From the NCBI RefSeq assembly GCF_013423955.1, contig NZ_JACCKX010000001.1, positions 186,001-250,000 of the forward strand: a DNA stretch of 64,000 nt. The letters run 5' to 3'. The position numbers and the translations under genes are program-made. This document shows, piece by piece, positions 37,542-46,112 of this stretch. Every line of letters begins with the position of its first letter. Within the stretch, counting starts at the first letter, position 1. A model generated the notes under the pieces. It had not been told where the DNA came from. It was given only the letters and a program-made list of their open reading frames with translations, and did no database searches. This DNA is from Ottowia beijingensis. Lineage in GTDB: Bacteria; Pseudomonadota; Gammaproteobacteria; Burkholderiales; Burkholderiaceae_C.

Positions 37542-39885
37542 TCACTGCTGCTGTTGCTGCTCGGGGCTCTCCGCGCTCTCGGCCGGCACCGGGCGCTCCT
37601 CGCGCTCGGCACGCGGGGGCGCTCGCCACGGTCTTCACGCGGGCCGCGGTCACCACGGTCGCCGCGATCACCCCGGTCGCCGCGATCACCACGCTCGCCA
37701 CGGGGCGGGCGGTCGCCACGCTCGCGGTATTCGCGCGGCGGGCGGTCCTCGCCGTAGCCGTTGCCGCCGTCTTCACGCGCCGGGCGATCCAGCAGCGCCT
37801 TCATCGACAGCTTGATGCGGCCCTTGTCGTCGGTCTCCAGTACCTTGACCTTGACGATCTGGCCTTCCTGCAGGTAGTCGCTGACCTTCTCCACGCGCTC
37901 GTGCGCGATCTGGCTGATGTGCAGCAGGCCGTCCTTGCCGGGCAGGATGTTGACCAGCGCGCCGAACTCCAGCAGCTTGGTGATCGGGCCTTCGTACACG
38001 GCGCCCACCTCGGCCTCGGCCGTGATGGCCTCGATGCGCGCGCGGGCCTCGTCGGCCTTGGCGGCATCGGTGCTGCCGATGGTGATGGTGCCGTCCTCGG
38101 CGATGTCGATGGTGCAGCCGGTTTCTTCCGTCAGCTGGCGGATGGTGGCGCCGCCCTTGCCGATCACGTCGCGGATCTTCTCGGGGTTGATCTTCATCGT
38201 GTACAGCTTGGGCGCGTAGGCGCTGATCTCGGTCTTGGCCTCGCCCATCGCCTCCTGCATCTTGCCCAGGATGTGCATGCGCGCTTCCTTGGCCTGCGCC
38301 AGAGCGACCTGCATGATCTCCTTGGTGATGCCCTGGATCTTGATGTCCATCTGCAGCGCGGTGATGCCGCTGGTGGTGCCGGCCACCTTGAAGTCCATGT
38401 CGCCCAGATGATCCTCATCGCCCAGGATGTCGGTCAGCACGGCGAAGCGGTTGTCTTCCTTGATCAGGCCCATGGCGATGCCCGCCACGTGCGCCTTCAT
38501 CGGCACGCCGGCGTCCATCATCGACAGGCAGCCGCCGCACACGGAGGCCATCGAGCTGGAGCCGTTGGATTCGGTGATCTCCGACACCACGCGGATGGTG
38601 TACGGAAACTCGTCCTTGGCCGGCAGCAGCGGAATCAGCGCGCGCTTGGCCAGGCGGCCGTGGCCGACTTCGCGGCGCTTGGTGCTGCCCATGCGGCCCG
38701 CCTCGCCGGTGGCGAAGGGGGCATGTTGTAGTGGAACAGGAAGCGGTCCTCGAACTCGCCGGCCAGCGCGTCGATGCGCTGCGCATCGCGCTCGGTGCCC
38801 AGCGTGGTGACCACCAGCGCCTGCGTCTCGCCGCGCGTGAACAGCGCCGAGCCGTGGGTGCGCGGCAGCACGCTGTTGCGGATCTCGATGGGGCGCACGG
38901 TGCGCGTGTCGCGGCCGTCGATGCGCGGCTCGCCGGCCAGAATCTGGCCGCGCACGATGCGGGCCTCGGCCTCGAACAGCAGGTTGTCGAGCTTGACGGC
39001 GTCGAACTCGACGCCTTGCGCGGCCAGCTCGGCCTTGACGGCGGCATTGGCCTCGCGCAGGGCTTGCGTGCGGGCCTGCTTGCTGCGAATCTGGTAGGCG
39101 GCGCGCAGCTTCTCTTCAGCGGCGGCGTTCACCTTGGCGATGAAGTCCTCGTCCTTGGCCTCGGGCGTCCAGGTGCCGTTCTCGGCCCACAGCGGCTTGC
39201 CGGCTTCGCGCACCAGCTCGTGGATGGCGTTGATGGCGATCTTGCCCTGCTCGTGGCCGAACACCACGCCGCCCAGCATCACGTCTTCGCTCAGCTGGTC
39301 GGCCTCGGATTCGACCATCAGCACGGCGGCTTCGGTGCCGGCCACGACCAGGTCAAGCTTGCTGTTCTTGCGCGCCGTGGGGCCGGGGTTCAGCACGTAT
39401 TCACCGTTGACGTAGCCCACGCGCGCGGCGCCGATGGGGCCGTTGAACGGGATGCCGCTGATCGACAGCGCTGCGCTGACGCCGATCATGGCGGCGATGT
39501 CGGCATCGACCTCGGGGTTCAGCGACAGCGTGTGGATGACGACGTGCACTTCGTTGAAGAAGCCATCGGGGAACAGCGGACGGATCGGGCGGTCGATCAG
39601 GCGGCTGGTCAGCGTCTCCAGCTCGCTCGGCTTGGCCTCGCGCTTGAAGAAGCTGCCGGGGATCTTGCCGGCGGCGTAGGTCTTCTCGATGTAGTCGACG
39701 GTGAGCGGGAAGAAGTCCTGCCCCGGCTTGGCCGACTTGCTGGCGGCCACGGTGGCCAGCACCACGGTGCCGTCGATCTCGACCAGCACGGCGCCGCTGG
39801 CCTGGCGGGCGATTTCGCCGGTTTCCATGACGACGGTCTTGTCGCCCCACTGGAAGGACTTGGTGACTTTGTTGAACAGGCTCAT
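37542..39885 (-). CDS. pnp: Polyribonucleotide nucleotidyltransferase, PNPase (two one-base shifts), with Arg/Gly/Asp repeat tail
   Basis: 3'-5' phosphorolytic exoribonuclease of the degradosome. Two RNase PH cores are present ([16 protein letters not shown] and [20 protein letters not shown]), then a KH domain with [20 protein letters not shown] and an S1 domain with [20 protein letters not shown]. After S1 the protein ends in a low-complexity tail with repeated RGD units (about five) and GER/REDR. A missing C near 38718 divides the two cores, and another near 37617 divides the tail; corrected, it ends [18 protein letters not shown] at 37542-37544 and has 781 residues. It follows rpsO, the usual order. 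Confidence 0.95.
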
Positions 39886-39897
39886 GATTGCTCCTTT

Positions 39898-39930
39898 AAT
39901 AGTAGCTGCTTGCGCAAGCTGGTCCTGCGT
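39898..39930. repeat. AGCTGCTTGCGC-family fragment
   Basis: AATAGTAGCTGCTTGCGCAA is a recognisable half unit of the dispersed family. It lies in the short leader of pnp, about 10 bases upstream of its start. Confidence 0.55.
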
Positions 39931-40040
39931 TGGAGCCGGATTTCACTCAGAACACGATGCCATTCCATCAACGCGCGCCGCCGGCGCCCCGCTGGTGGAA
40001 TGACACAGCTTCAGCTTCTGAATGCCCGTCGCTCCGGGTT

Positions 40041-40085
40041 GAAAAAGACAAAAACGCCTGAGCCACATGCGGCGTCAGGCGTTTT
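40041..40085 (-). terminator. Rho-independent terminator after rpsO
   Basis: On the minus strand AAAACGCCTGA (40085-40075) pairs with TCAGGCGTTTT (40061-40051) around a GC-rich loop, followed by GTCTTTTTC. It lies 16 bases past the rpsO stop and would separate rpsO from pnp, as attenuated read-through does in other bacteria. Confidence 0.85.
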
Positions 40086-40100
40086 GGCATGCATGGGCGC

Positions 40101-40366
40101 TTACTTGCGCAGGCCCAGCTTCTGGATCAGGGCGAGGTAGCGGTCGGCATCCTTGCCCTTAAGGTAGTCGAGCAGCTTGCGGCGGCGGCTGACCATGCGC
40201 AGCAGGCCGCGGCGGCCGTGGTGGTCCTTGGCGTGCTGCTTGAAGTGGGGGTGAGCTCGTTGATGCGGGCCGTGAGGATGGCGACTTGCACTTCGGGGCT
40301 GCCCGTGTCGCCGGCGGCGCGTGCGTTGTCGGCGACCACGGTGGCCTTGTTCTCTTTGGAGATCAT
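40101..40366 (-). CDS. rpsO: 30S ribosomal protein S15 (one-base shift)
   Basis: Binds the central domain of 16S rRNA. N-terminus [20 protein letters not shown] and C-terminus [20 protein letters not shown] with [20 protein letters not shown] are unmistakable. A missing C in the run at 40247-40251 separates them; corrected, [20 protein letters not shown] is normal and the length is 88. Because S15 is highly conserved and universal among bacteria, a real inactivating frameshift is very unlikely. GAGGAATTTTTCA precedes the ATG. Confidence 0.96.
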
Positions 40367-40454
40367 TGAAAAATTCCTCGTTCCAAATGGTTTGACTTGC
40401 GTGGCGCGCCGGAACTGCATGCCACGTGCGTTCTGCAAGATGCAAAACCTGAGG

Positions 40455-40460
40455 ATTATA
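40455..40460 (-). promoter_or_regulatory. Probable -10 box of rpsO
   Basis: On the minus strand TATAAT appears in CGCGCTATAATCC about 90 bases upstream of the rpsO ATG. No convincing -35 is seen at 17 bases, so the call rests on the perfect -10 alone. Confidence 0.5.
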
Positions 40461-40587
40461 GCGCGTGAACCTCAGGGACAGCGCAGCGGCGCGTGCAGCA
40501 GCTCGAGCCAGGCCCGCACGCGCGCCGGCAATGGCCGCTGCCCGGCCAGGCGTCAAAACAGGCGATAGCGATTTGGCGCGTTATGCC

Positions 40588-40650
40588 GGTATTGAAAAAG
40601 AGCTGCTTGCGCTTGGTGGATGGGCGCAAAAGCTGTTTTTCGATATGTAA
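40588..40650. repeat. AGCTGCTTGCGC-family repeat
   Basis: AAAAAGAGCTGCTTGCGCTT then GGATGGGCGCAAAAGCTGTT match the full family unit. It lies in the ~310-base gap between rpsO and speE. That gap also has a GC-rich hairpin (GGCGCCG/CGGCGCC type, about 40685-40710) that may end the speE transcript; I see no gene in it. Confidence 0.65.
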
Positions 40651-40761
40651 AAATCTTGGAAGTCCCCCTGCCCCGGACAGTGCGCCGCCCGCCCTGCGGG
40701 GCGGCGCCGTGTAGGGGCGGGCGAACCTGGCGCGGTCGGCTGCGCGTGGCGGCGGCGTGCG

Positions 40762-41733
40762 TCAGCCGGCCACCAGTCGCAGCGCGCCGGCGGCCTGCGC
40801 CAGGCTGGGCTCGTCCAGGCTGTCGCCGTCGTCCACCGGCTGGGCGGGCGCGGCCAGCAACGCTTGCACGAAGGGCGGCAGGCTCAGTATGCCGTGGTGG
40901 GTGGCGCCGCTGTAGAGCTGCAAATCGGTCAGCCCGTCGCGCGCCAGGCGGGCATCGACCTCGGCCGCGGGCAGGGCCAGCGGGTCGGCGCTGTCGGAGG
41001 CCATGGCCATGGCCCACAGGGTGCCGTACAGCGGCACGTATTGCAGGTACGGCCGCACCACGCCGAACACGCCGCGCAGCGAGGCGACGATGCGCGCCAT
41101 GGTGTCGCCGCGGTGGATGGGCGACTGGATGTGCAGCGAGATGACGCCGCCGGGCTTGAGCGCGCGCTGGCAGGCGCGGTAGAACTGGCGCGTGTACAGC
41201 GCCACGGCGGGGCCGAAGGGGTCGGTCAGGTCGAGCACGATCTGGTCGAACTGGGCCTCGCAGCCTTCGATGAAGGCGCGGCCGTCGCCCAGGCGGATGT
41301 CCAGGCGCGGATCGTCGAAGGCGCCGCGGTGCACGGCGGGCAGCCATTGGCGCGCCATGTCGATGACTTCGCGGTCGAGTTCGGCCAGCACCACGCGCTG
41401 CATCTGCGGGTAGCGCAGCAGGTTGTGCGCGGCACCGCCGTCGCCGCCGCCCACCACCAGCGCCTGGCGCACGTCGCCGTGCGTGATGGCGGGCAGGTGG
41501 ATCATGGGCTCGTGGTAGAAGAATTCGTCGCGCTCGCTGGTCATGAAGCAGCCGTCGATGCGCATGGCGCGGCCGAACAGCGGCGTCTGCACGATCTCGA
41601 TGTGCTGGTCGGGCGAGCGCGCCTCGGCCAGCAGTTCGGTGGTGCGCACGTAGAAGCCGAAGTCGGGCGAGAGCTGCTCGACGGCGAAGGCGCCGCCGCC
41701 GGCGGGCGTGCCCGCGTCGTGGGGCGCGCTCAT
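40762..41733 (-). CDS. speE: Polyamine aminopropyltransferase (spermidine synthase)
   Basis: Transfers aminopropyl from decarboxylated S-adenosylmethionine to putrescine. YHEPMIHLPAITHGDVRQAL and VVGGGDGGAAHNLLRYP form the dcSAM-binding loop; DLTDPFGPAVALYTRQFYRA holds the catalytic Asp. About 323 residues, intact, with a C-terminal extension after GILSLPPFVQALL. The ATG (41731-41733) overlaps the speD stop by four bases, so the two enzymes of the pathway are co-translated. Confidence 0.95.
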   Translation of the reverse strand: MSAPHDAGTPAGGGAFAVEQLSPDFGFYVRTTELLAEARSPDQHIEIVQTPLFGRAMRIDGCFMTSERDEFFYHEPMIHLPAITHGDVRQALVVGGGDGGAAHNLLRYPQMQRVVLAELDREVIDMARQWLPAVHRGAFDDPRLDIRLGDGRAFIEGCEAQFDQIVLDLTDPFGPAVALYTRQFYRACQRALKPGGVISLHIQSPIHRGDTMARIVASLRGVFGVVRPYLQYVPLYGTLWAMAMASDSADPLALPAAEVDARLARDGLTDLQLYSGATHHGILSLPPFVQALLAAPAQPVDDGDSLDEPSLAQAAGALRLVAG

Positions 41734-42173
41734 GCGCGCACGACCCGGTGCAGGTGCGGGTCGGTCGGCTGGAAGGCCTGTTGCAGCGCGGCGAACAGCG
41801 CCTCGGCCTTGGCCGAGTTGTCGCAGCTGTAGCTGCACACGTAGACGTCGAGCGTGACGTAGTCGTCTTCCGGCCAGGTGTGCAGGGCCAGGTGCGATTC
41901 GGCCAGCACCACGGCGCCGGTCACGCCCTCGCCTTCGCCGAAGCTGTGGAACAGGCTGCCCACGGTGGTCAGGCCGGCGTCGGCCACGGCCTGCTTGCAG
42001 AAGGCCTCCAGCCTGGCGGCGTCGGTCATCAGGGCGGCATCGCCGCGGCAGCCGTACAGGTCGCCGATCAGGTGCAGGCCGGGCGCATGGCGCGGCACGG
42101 TGCGTTCGCTCTGCAGCGAGGCACGCGACGAAACAATGGGAACAGGGGAATCGGTGTGAGGCAATACGCGCAT
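41730..42173 (-). CDS. speD: S-adenosylmethionine decarboxylase proenzyme
   Basis: Pyruvoyl-dependent decarboxylase that supplies SpeE. The self-cleavage site is in VVLAESHLALHTWPE, between Glu and Ser, producing the pyruvoyl group from Ser. LHLIGDLYGC precedes it and VYVCSYSCDNSAKAEALFAA follows. 147 residues, class 1b type. A strong promoter lies about 225 bases upstream, leaving a long leader. Confidence 0.95.
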   Translation of the reverse strand: MRVLPHTDSPVPIVSSRASLQSERTVPRHAPGLHLIGDLYGCRGDAALMTDAARLEAFCKQAVADAGLTTVGSLFHSFGEGEGVTGAVVLAESHLALHTWPEDDYVTLDVYVCSYSCDNSAKAEALFAALQQAFQPTDPHLHRVVRA

Positions 42174-42398
42174 GTCACATCTCCACGGTCAAGGTGGCAA
42201 ACAGGACGCGCCGCCTGAACAAGCCGGCGGCGGCCACGGAAACCGCTGACCGGAGGCTTTTGACAACCCCCGCGCGGAAACGAAAGTCCGCCCCAACAAG
42301 CCTGCGCTCACACCGAAGCGGTTTGCAGAAAAAGGCGGAAGATGGCCCGAACGCGGCGGCCACTTAAAAAGCAGCCAGCCCCGTCCGGGGAACCAAGG

Positions 42399-42427
42399 AT
42401 TATATCGTTTTTGACATAAGCTTGCAA
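42399..42427 (-). promoter_or_regulatory. Sigma-70 promoter of speDE
   Basis: On the minus strand TTGCAA (42427-42422) and TATAAT (42404-42399) are separated by exactly 17 bases. The surrounding stretch is AT-rich against a GC-rich background. It predicts a leader of about 215 nucleotides before speD. Confidence 0.8.
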
Positions 42428-42522
42428 CCAATCAGCGGTAATAACGCACATCAACGCACGCCCGGGGCATGGGCGCGCGGGCGGTCGGCGCAAGAAATGG
42501 GGCAGCCGAAGCCGCGGGCGCT

Positions 42523-43689
42523 TCAGGCCTGGGCGGCTAGCCAGGCGCGCAGCCGGTCGACGCCCTGCCCCAGCCGCGCCGCGTCCTGCGAGGCAAAGCA
42601 CCAGCGCAGCCAGCCCTCGGCTTCGGGGCCGAAGGCGATGCCGGGCGCCAGGCCCAGGCCGGCCTCGGCCACCAGGCGCTTGGCCAGCGACAGCGAATCG
42701 TCCTGCCCTTCGATGCGCAGAAAGGCGTACATGCCGCCCGGCGCGGCGCTGGTGCGCACGCCCGGCACGGCCTGCAGCAGCGGCACCAGCGTGTCGCGGC
42801 AGCGCTGCAGGTGCGCCACGATGCGCGGGGTGATGGCCTCGGTCTGCGCCAGCGCCACCATGGCGGCGCGCTGCACGAACACCGGCGCGCACGAGGTGTT
42901 GAACTCCAGCAGCTTGCCGACCTGCGGCGTCATGTCGGGCGGCATCACGAGGTAGCCCAGGCGCCAGCCGGTCATCAGGAAGGCTTTCGAGAAGCTCTGC
43001 ACCACCACCAGGCGGTCGTCGGGCCGGGCGATGTCGAGAAAGCTGGGCGCCGCGCCGCTGGCGGTGTCGCCGGCGTAGTACAGGCGCTCGTACACCTCGT
43101 CCGACAGGATCCAGGTGCCGGTGGCGCGGCAGCGCTCCAGGATCGCCTGCTGCTCTGCTTTCGAGAGCGTCCAGCCCGTGGGGTTGTTGGGCGAATTGAC
43201 CACCAGCATCTTCGTGGCCGGCGTGATGGCGGCCAGCAGCGCGGGCAGGTCCAGCCGCCAGGCGCCTGCGGCGTCCGGCTGCAGTGCCACGCAGCGCAGG
43301 CGCGCGCCCAGGATGCGCGGCTGCGCCGTCAGGTTGGGCCACACGGGGGTCACGGCGACCACCTCGTCGCCGGCGTCGATCAGCGCCTGCATGGCGACGA
43401 TGAGCGCATTGACGCCGCCCGAGGTGATGGCGATGCGGTCGATGGCCACGCCGCCGTGCAGCGCGCTGGTGTAGGCGGCGACGGCGTCGCGCAGCGCGGG
43501 CAGGCCCAGGTTGTGCGAGTAGAAGGTTTCGCCCGCCTGCAGCGAGGCGATGCCGGCGGCGCGGATCGCCTCGGGCGTGACCTCGTCGCTCTCGCCGAAC
43601 CAGAACGGCAGCACGTCGGCACGCCCCATGCCGGCGTTGGCGACTTCACGGATCTTGGATTCTTCGAGGTTGAGGACGGCTTGACGCAT
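42523..43689 (-). CDS. Pyridoxal-phosphate aminotransferase, class I/II
   Basis: Fold-type I aminotransferase. VVNSPNNPTGWTLSKAEQQA is the N-x-P-x-N-P-TG cofactor block, SDEVYERLYY holds the phosphate-contacting Tyr, and VVQSFSKAFLMTGWRLGYLV holds the Schiff-base Lys. 388 residues, intact. It resembles aspartate/aromatic or alanine-type enzymes; the amino-group donor and acceptor cannot be told. It stands alone between speD and a small exported-protein gene. Confidence 0.92.
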   Translation of the reverse strand: MRQAVLNLEESKIREVANAGMGRADVLPFWFGESDEVTPEAIRAAGIASLQAGETFYSHNLGLPALRDAVAAYTSALHGGVAIDRIAITSGGVNALIVAMQALIDAGDEVVAVTPVWPNLTAQPRILGARLRCVALQPDAAGAWRLDLPALLAAITPATKMLVVNSPNNPTGWTLSKAEQQAILERCRATGTWILSDEVYERLYYAGDTASGAAPSFLDIARPDDRLVVVQSFSKAFLMTGWRLGYLVMPPDMTPQVGKLLEFNTSCAPVFVQRAAMVALAQTEAITPRIVAHLQRCRDTLVPLLQAVPGVRTSAAPGGMYAFLRIEGQDDSLSLAKRLVAEAGLGLAPGIAFGPEAEGWLRWCFASQDAARLGQGVDRLRAWLAAQA

Positions 43690-43777
43690 GGTGGGCGGGG
43701 CTCATCTAATGGCGCAGGCCGCGAGCATCGCACGAAAACCGGCACGCGCGCGGCGGCCCAAAATGCTGGAGAACCCC

Positions 43778-44056
43778 ATGAGGAGCACCGTGACCGCGTT
43801 GTCGACCCCGTCCACCCGCTGGCTGGCGCTGGCTGCCGGCGCGCTGTGCCTGGCCCTCGCCGCCGGGCCGGCCGATGCCAAGCCGCGCAGCGGCAAGCGC
43901 GGCCAGCCGAAGGAGCCCAAGGTGACCTACGTGGACGGCCAGACCCCGGCGCAGCGCCAGCGCAGCGAGGACGCGCGCCTGCGCCGCGAATGCCAGGGCC
44001 GCCCGAACGCGGGCGCGTGCCTGGGGTACGCAGCGCCGCCCAAGGCGCGCCGGTAA
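43778..44056 (+). CDS. Small basic exported protein of unknown function
   Basis: 92 residues. The N-terminus is a signal peptide (hydrophobic core WLALAAGALCLALAAG, cleavage near ADA-KP). The mature part is basic (KPRSGKRGQPKEPKVTYVDG) with two Cys in RRECQGRPNAGACLGYA that may form a disulfide. ATG 43778 has GGAG eight bases upstream; an in-frame ATG five codons earlier lacks one. No family recognised beyond resemblance to small PsiF-like periplasmic proteins. Confidence 0.65.
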   Translation: MRSTVTALSTPSTRWLALAAGALCLALAAGPADAKPRSGKRGQPKEPKVTYVDGQTPAQRQRSEDARLRRECQGRPNAGACLGYAAPPKARR

Positions 44057-44100
44057 CGGTCGGGCGCCGTGCCTGCCATCGGCAGCACACGCGGGGAAAT

Positions 44101-44165
44101 CAAATACTCCCCACCCATTCGACCGCCAGCTCCCGACTGACGGGCGCCAGAGACACATACTCCCC
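44101..44165 (+). repeat. 65-bp dispersed repeat, copy C
   Basis: It begins CAAATACTCCCC and ends ACATACTCCCC, with CCAGCTCCCGACTGACGGGC in the centre. It has exactly the length of copies A and B. It stands alone between two convergent genes. Confidence 0.75.
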
Positions 44166-44177
44166 CATCAATACCTG

Positions 44178-45713
44178 TCAACCCACGCGCATGGGCACGA
44201 ACAGCTGCTGCCCGTCACGCCGAATCAACAGCGCCACCGACTTGTCGGCCTGGGCGACGATGCCGCGCACCTGCGCGACGTCCTTCACCGGCTGGCCGTT
44301 GACCGAGACGACCACGTCGCCCGGCTGCACGCCGGCGCGTGCGGCGGCGCCGCTGGCCTGCTCCACCAGCAGGCCGCCGGCGACCTGGGCGGCTGCCTTC
44401 TCCTGCGGCTGCAAGGGGCGCAGCGCCAGCCCCAGCTTGCCCTGGCCGGCGGGCGCTGCCGTCACGGCCTGGGCCTGGCCCTGGGCGTTGCCGAGTTGCG
44501 CCGTTAGCGTCTGCGGCTTGCCGCCGCGCCACACGTCCAGCCGCACCGATTCGCCCGGCCGCGCCATGCCGATGATGGCCGGCAGGTCGCCCGAGGCCAC
44601 CACGCGCTGCCCGTTCACGCCGGTGATGACGTCGCCCGAGCGCAGGCCGGCCCGCGCCGCCGGGCCGCCGTCTTCCACGCTCGACACCAGCGCGCCTTCG
44701 GGCCGCGGCAGCCTGAACGAATCGGCGAAGGCCTGGTTCACCTCCTGCACCGTCACGCCCAGGCGCGCGTGCTCGACCTTGCCGTGCGCCACGATCTGGC
44801 GCTGGATGTGCGTGGCCAGCTCGATCGGAATGGCGAACGACACACCCTGGTAGCCGCCCGAGCGGCTGTAGATCTGCGAGTTGATGCCCACCACCTCGCC
44901 CCGCGCGTTGAACAGCGGGCCGCCCGAGTTGCCGGGGTTGACCGCCACGTCGGTCTGGATGAAGGGCACGGCGCTGTCGTCGGGCAGCGACCGGCCCTTG
45001 GCGCTGACCACGCCGGCCGTCACCGTGTTCTCGAAGCCGAAGGGCGAGCCGATGGCCAGCACCCATTCGCCCGCCTTCAGCGCCTGGCTGCTGCCCAGCG
45101 GCACGGTGGGCAGGCCGCTGGCGTCGATCTTCAGCACCGCGACGTCGGTCCTGGCGTCCTGGCCCAGCACCTTGGCGCGGAACTCGCGCCGGTCGGTGAG
45201 CTTGACCGTCACCTCGTCGGCGCCGCGCACCACGTGGGCGTTGGTCAGGATCACGCCGTCGGGGCTGACGATGAAGCCCGAGCCCTGCCCGCGCGTGGGC
45301 AGCTCCTGCGCCGGCCCGCCGCGCTGGCCCTGGCCGAACATGCCGGGCGGAAAGCCGAACTGGCGCAGGAACTCCTGCATCTGCGCATCCGGCCCGCCGC
45401 GCTGGGCGGCGGGGGCGCTGTCGGCGTCGTCCTCGTCATCGCCCTGCAGCGACACCTTGCGTGTGCCCGTGGTGCTGATGTTGACCACCGCCGGGCCGTA
45501 GCGGGCGGTGATGGCGCTGAAATCGGGCGCCGCCACGCCCGTGGCCGATGGCAGCGGCGCCGTGGCGGTCACGGCGGGCGGTGCCGCCTGCGCCTGCGCA
45601 TGGCCGGCGAACGGCGCCTGCTGCACCGCCGTGGCGCCCATGCCGCCCAGCACGCCGGCGGCGATCAGGGCCGCCACCAGCTTCTTCGAAGTCCATTGCA
45701 CGCTCGTGTTCAT
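44178..45713 (-). CDS. Do-family periplasmic serine protease HtrA/DegP-like
   Basis: Signal sequence WTSKKLVAALIAAGVLGGMG at the N-terminus (cleavage near AQA-AP). The trypsin-like domain has catalytic His in VILTNAHVV, Asp in DARTDVAVLK and Ser in NPGNSGGPLFNARGEV. Two PDZ domains follow (PAARAGLRSGDVITGVNGQR and GAAARAGVQPGDVVVSVNGQ). About 511 residues. The start ATG 45713 has AAAGGAT upstream; Mets at 45719 and 45743 are alternatives. It lies downstream of the two-component genes on the same strand, consistent with an envelope-stress role. MucD or DegP naming cannot be separated here. Confidence 0.94.
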   Translation of the reverse strand: MNTSVQWTSKKLVAALIAAGVLGGMGATAVQQAPFAGHAQAQAAPPAVTATAPLPSATGVAAPDFSAITARYGPAVVNISTTGTRKVSLQGDDEDDADSAPAAQRGGPDAQMQEFLRQFGFPPGMFGQGQRGGPAQELPTRGQGSGFIVSPDGVILTNAHVVRGADEVTVKLTDRREFRAKVLGQDARTDVAVLKIDASGLPTVPLGSSQALKAGEWVLAIGSPFGFENTVTAGVVSAKGRSLPDDSAVPFIQTDVAVNPGNSGGPLFNARGEVVGINSQIYSRSGGYQGVSFAIPIELATHIQRQIVAHGKVEHARLGVTVQEVNQAFADSFRLPRPEGALVSSVEDGGPAARAGLRSGDVITGVNGQRVVASGDLPAIIGMARPGESVRLDVWRGGKPQTLTAQLGNAQGQAQAVTAAPAGQGKLGLALRPLQPQEKAAAQVAGGLLVEQASGAAARAGVQPGDVVVSVNGQPVKDVAQVRGIVAQADKSVALLIRRDGQQLFVPMRVG

Positions 45714-45999
45714 GAGCATCATCCTTTCGTGTGAGGCCGCCACGCCGGGCGGTATGGAAAGGACTGTGCCGCCCGACAGTTAGGCGAAACTTAGGATCAG
45801 CACCGGCGCTCGGCGCGAACCGGCCGGGATGCGGATGGAGACGACACGCAAGGCGCGATGCGCAGCCTGGGGCTGGTGCCTTTGGCAGGAACGGCAATGC
45901 CGCTGCCCGCCGCCAAACCGGCGCCCGGCGGCGCGCGACGGCCACCTGCGCAGCTTTTCATTCCATTTCCAATTCAATGCGTCCATCACCGTCATCCCG

Positions 46000-46093
46000 G
46001 CGAAGGCCGGATCCATGGCTCTCCGCACACGCCGTCTGGAGTGCGGCCCCGTATCGCCGTACTGGGCAGGCTTTGCGTCGGAATGACGAGATG
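46000..46093. repeat. CGTCATCCCGGCGAAGGCCGG-type repeat
   Basis: It starts CGTCATCCCGGCGAAGGCC (about 45990) and ends TCGGAATGACGAG, so the edges CGTCAT/ATGACG are inverted. Many proteobacteria carry intergenic repeats of this sort, whose translation gives DPAFAGMT. It fills most of the gap between htrA and the histidine-kinase gene. Confidence 0.65.
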
Positions 46094-46112
46094 TTGCAGC
46101 TTTGATCTGGAA

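Noticed and set aside
37640-37740. Short tandem repeats that might suggest a CRISPR array
   Set aside because: They are the codons for the RGD units of the PNPase tail; there are no unique spacers.
45780-46028. 82-codon frame containing DPAFAGMTV
   Set aside because: The peptide is the usual translation of a widespread intergenic repeat and not a gene.
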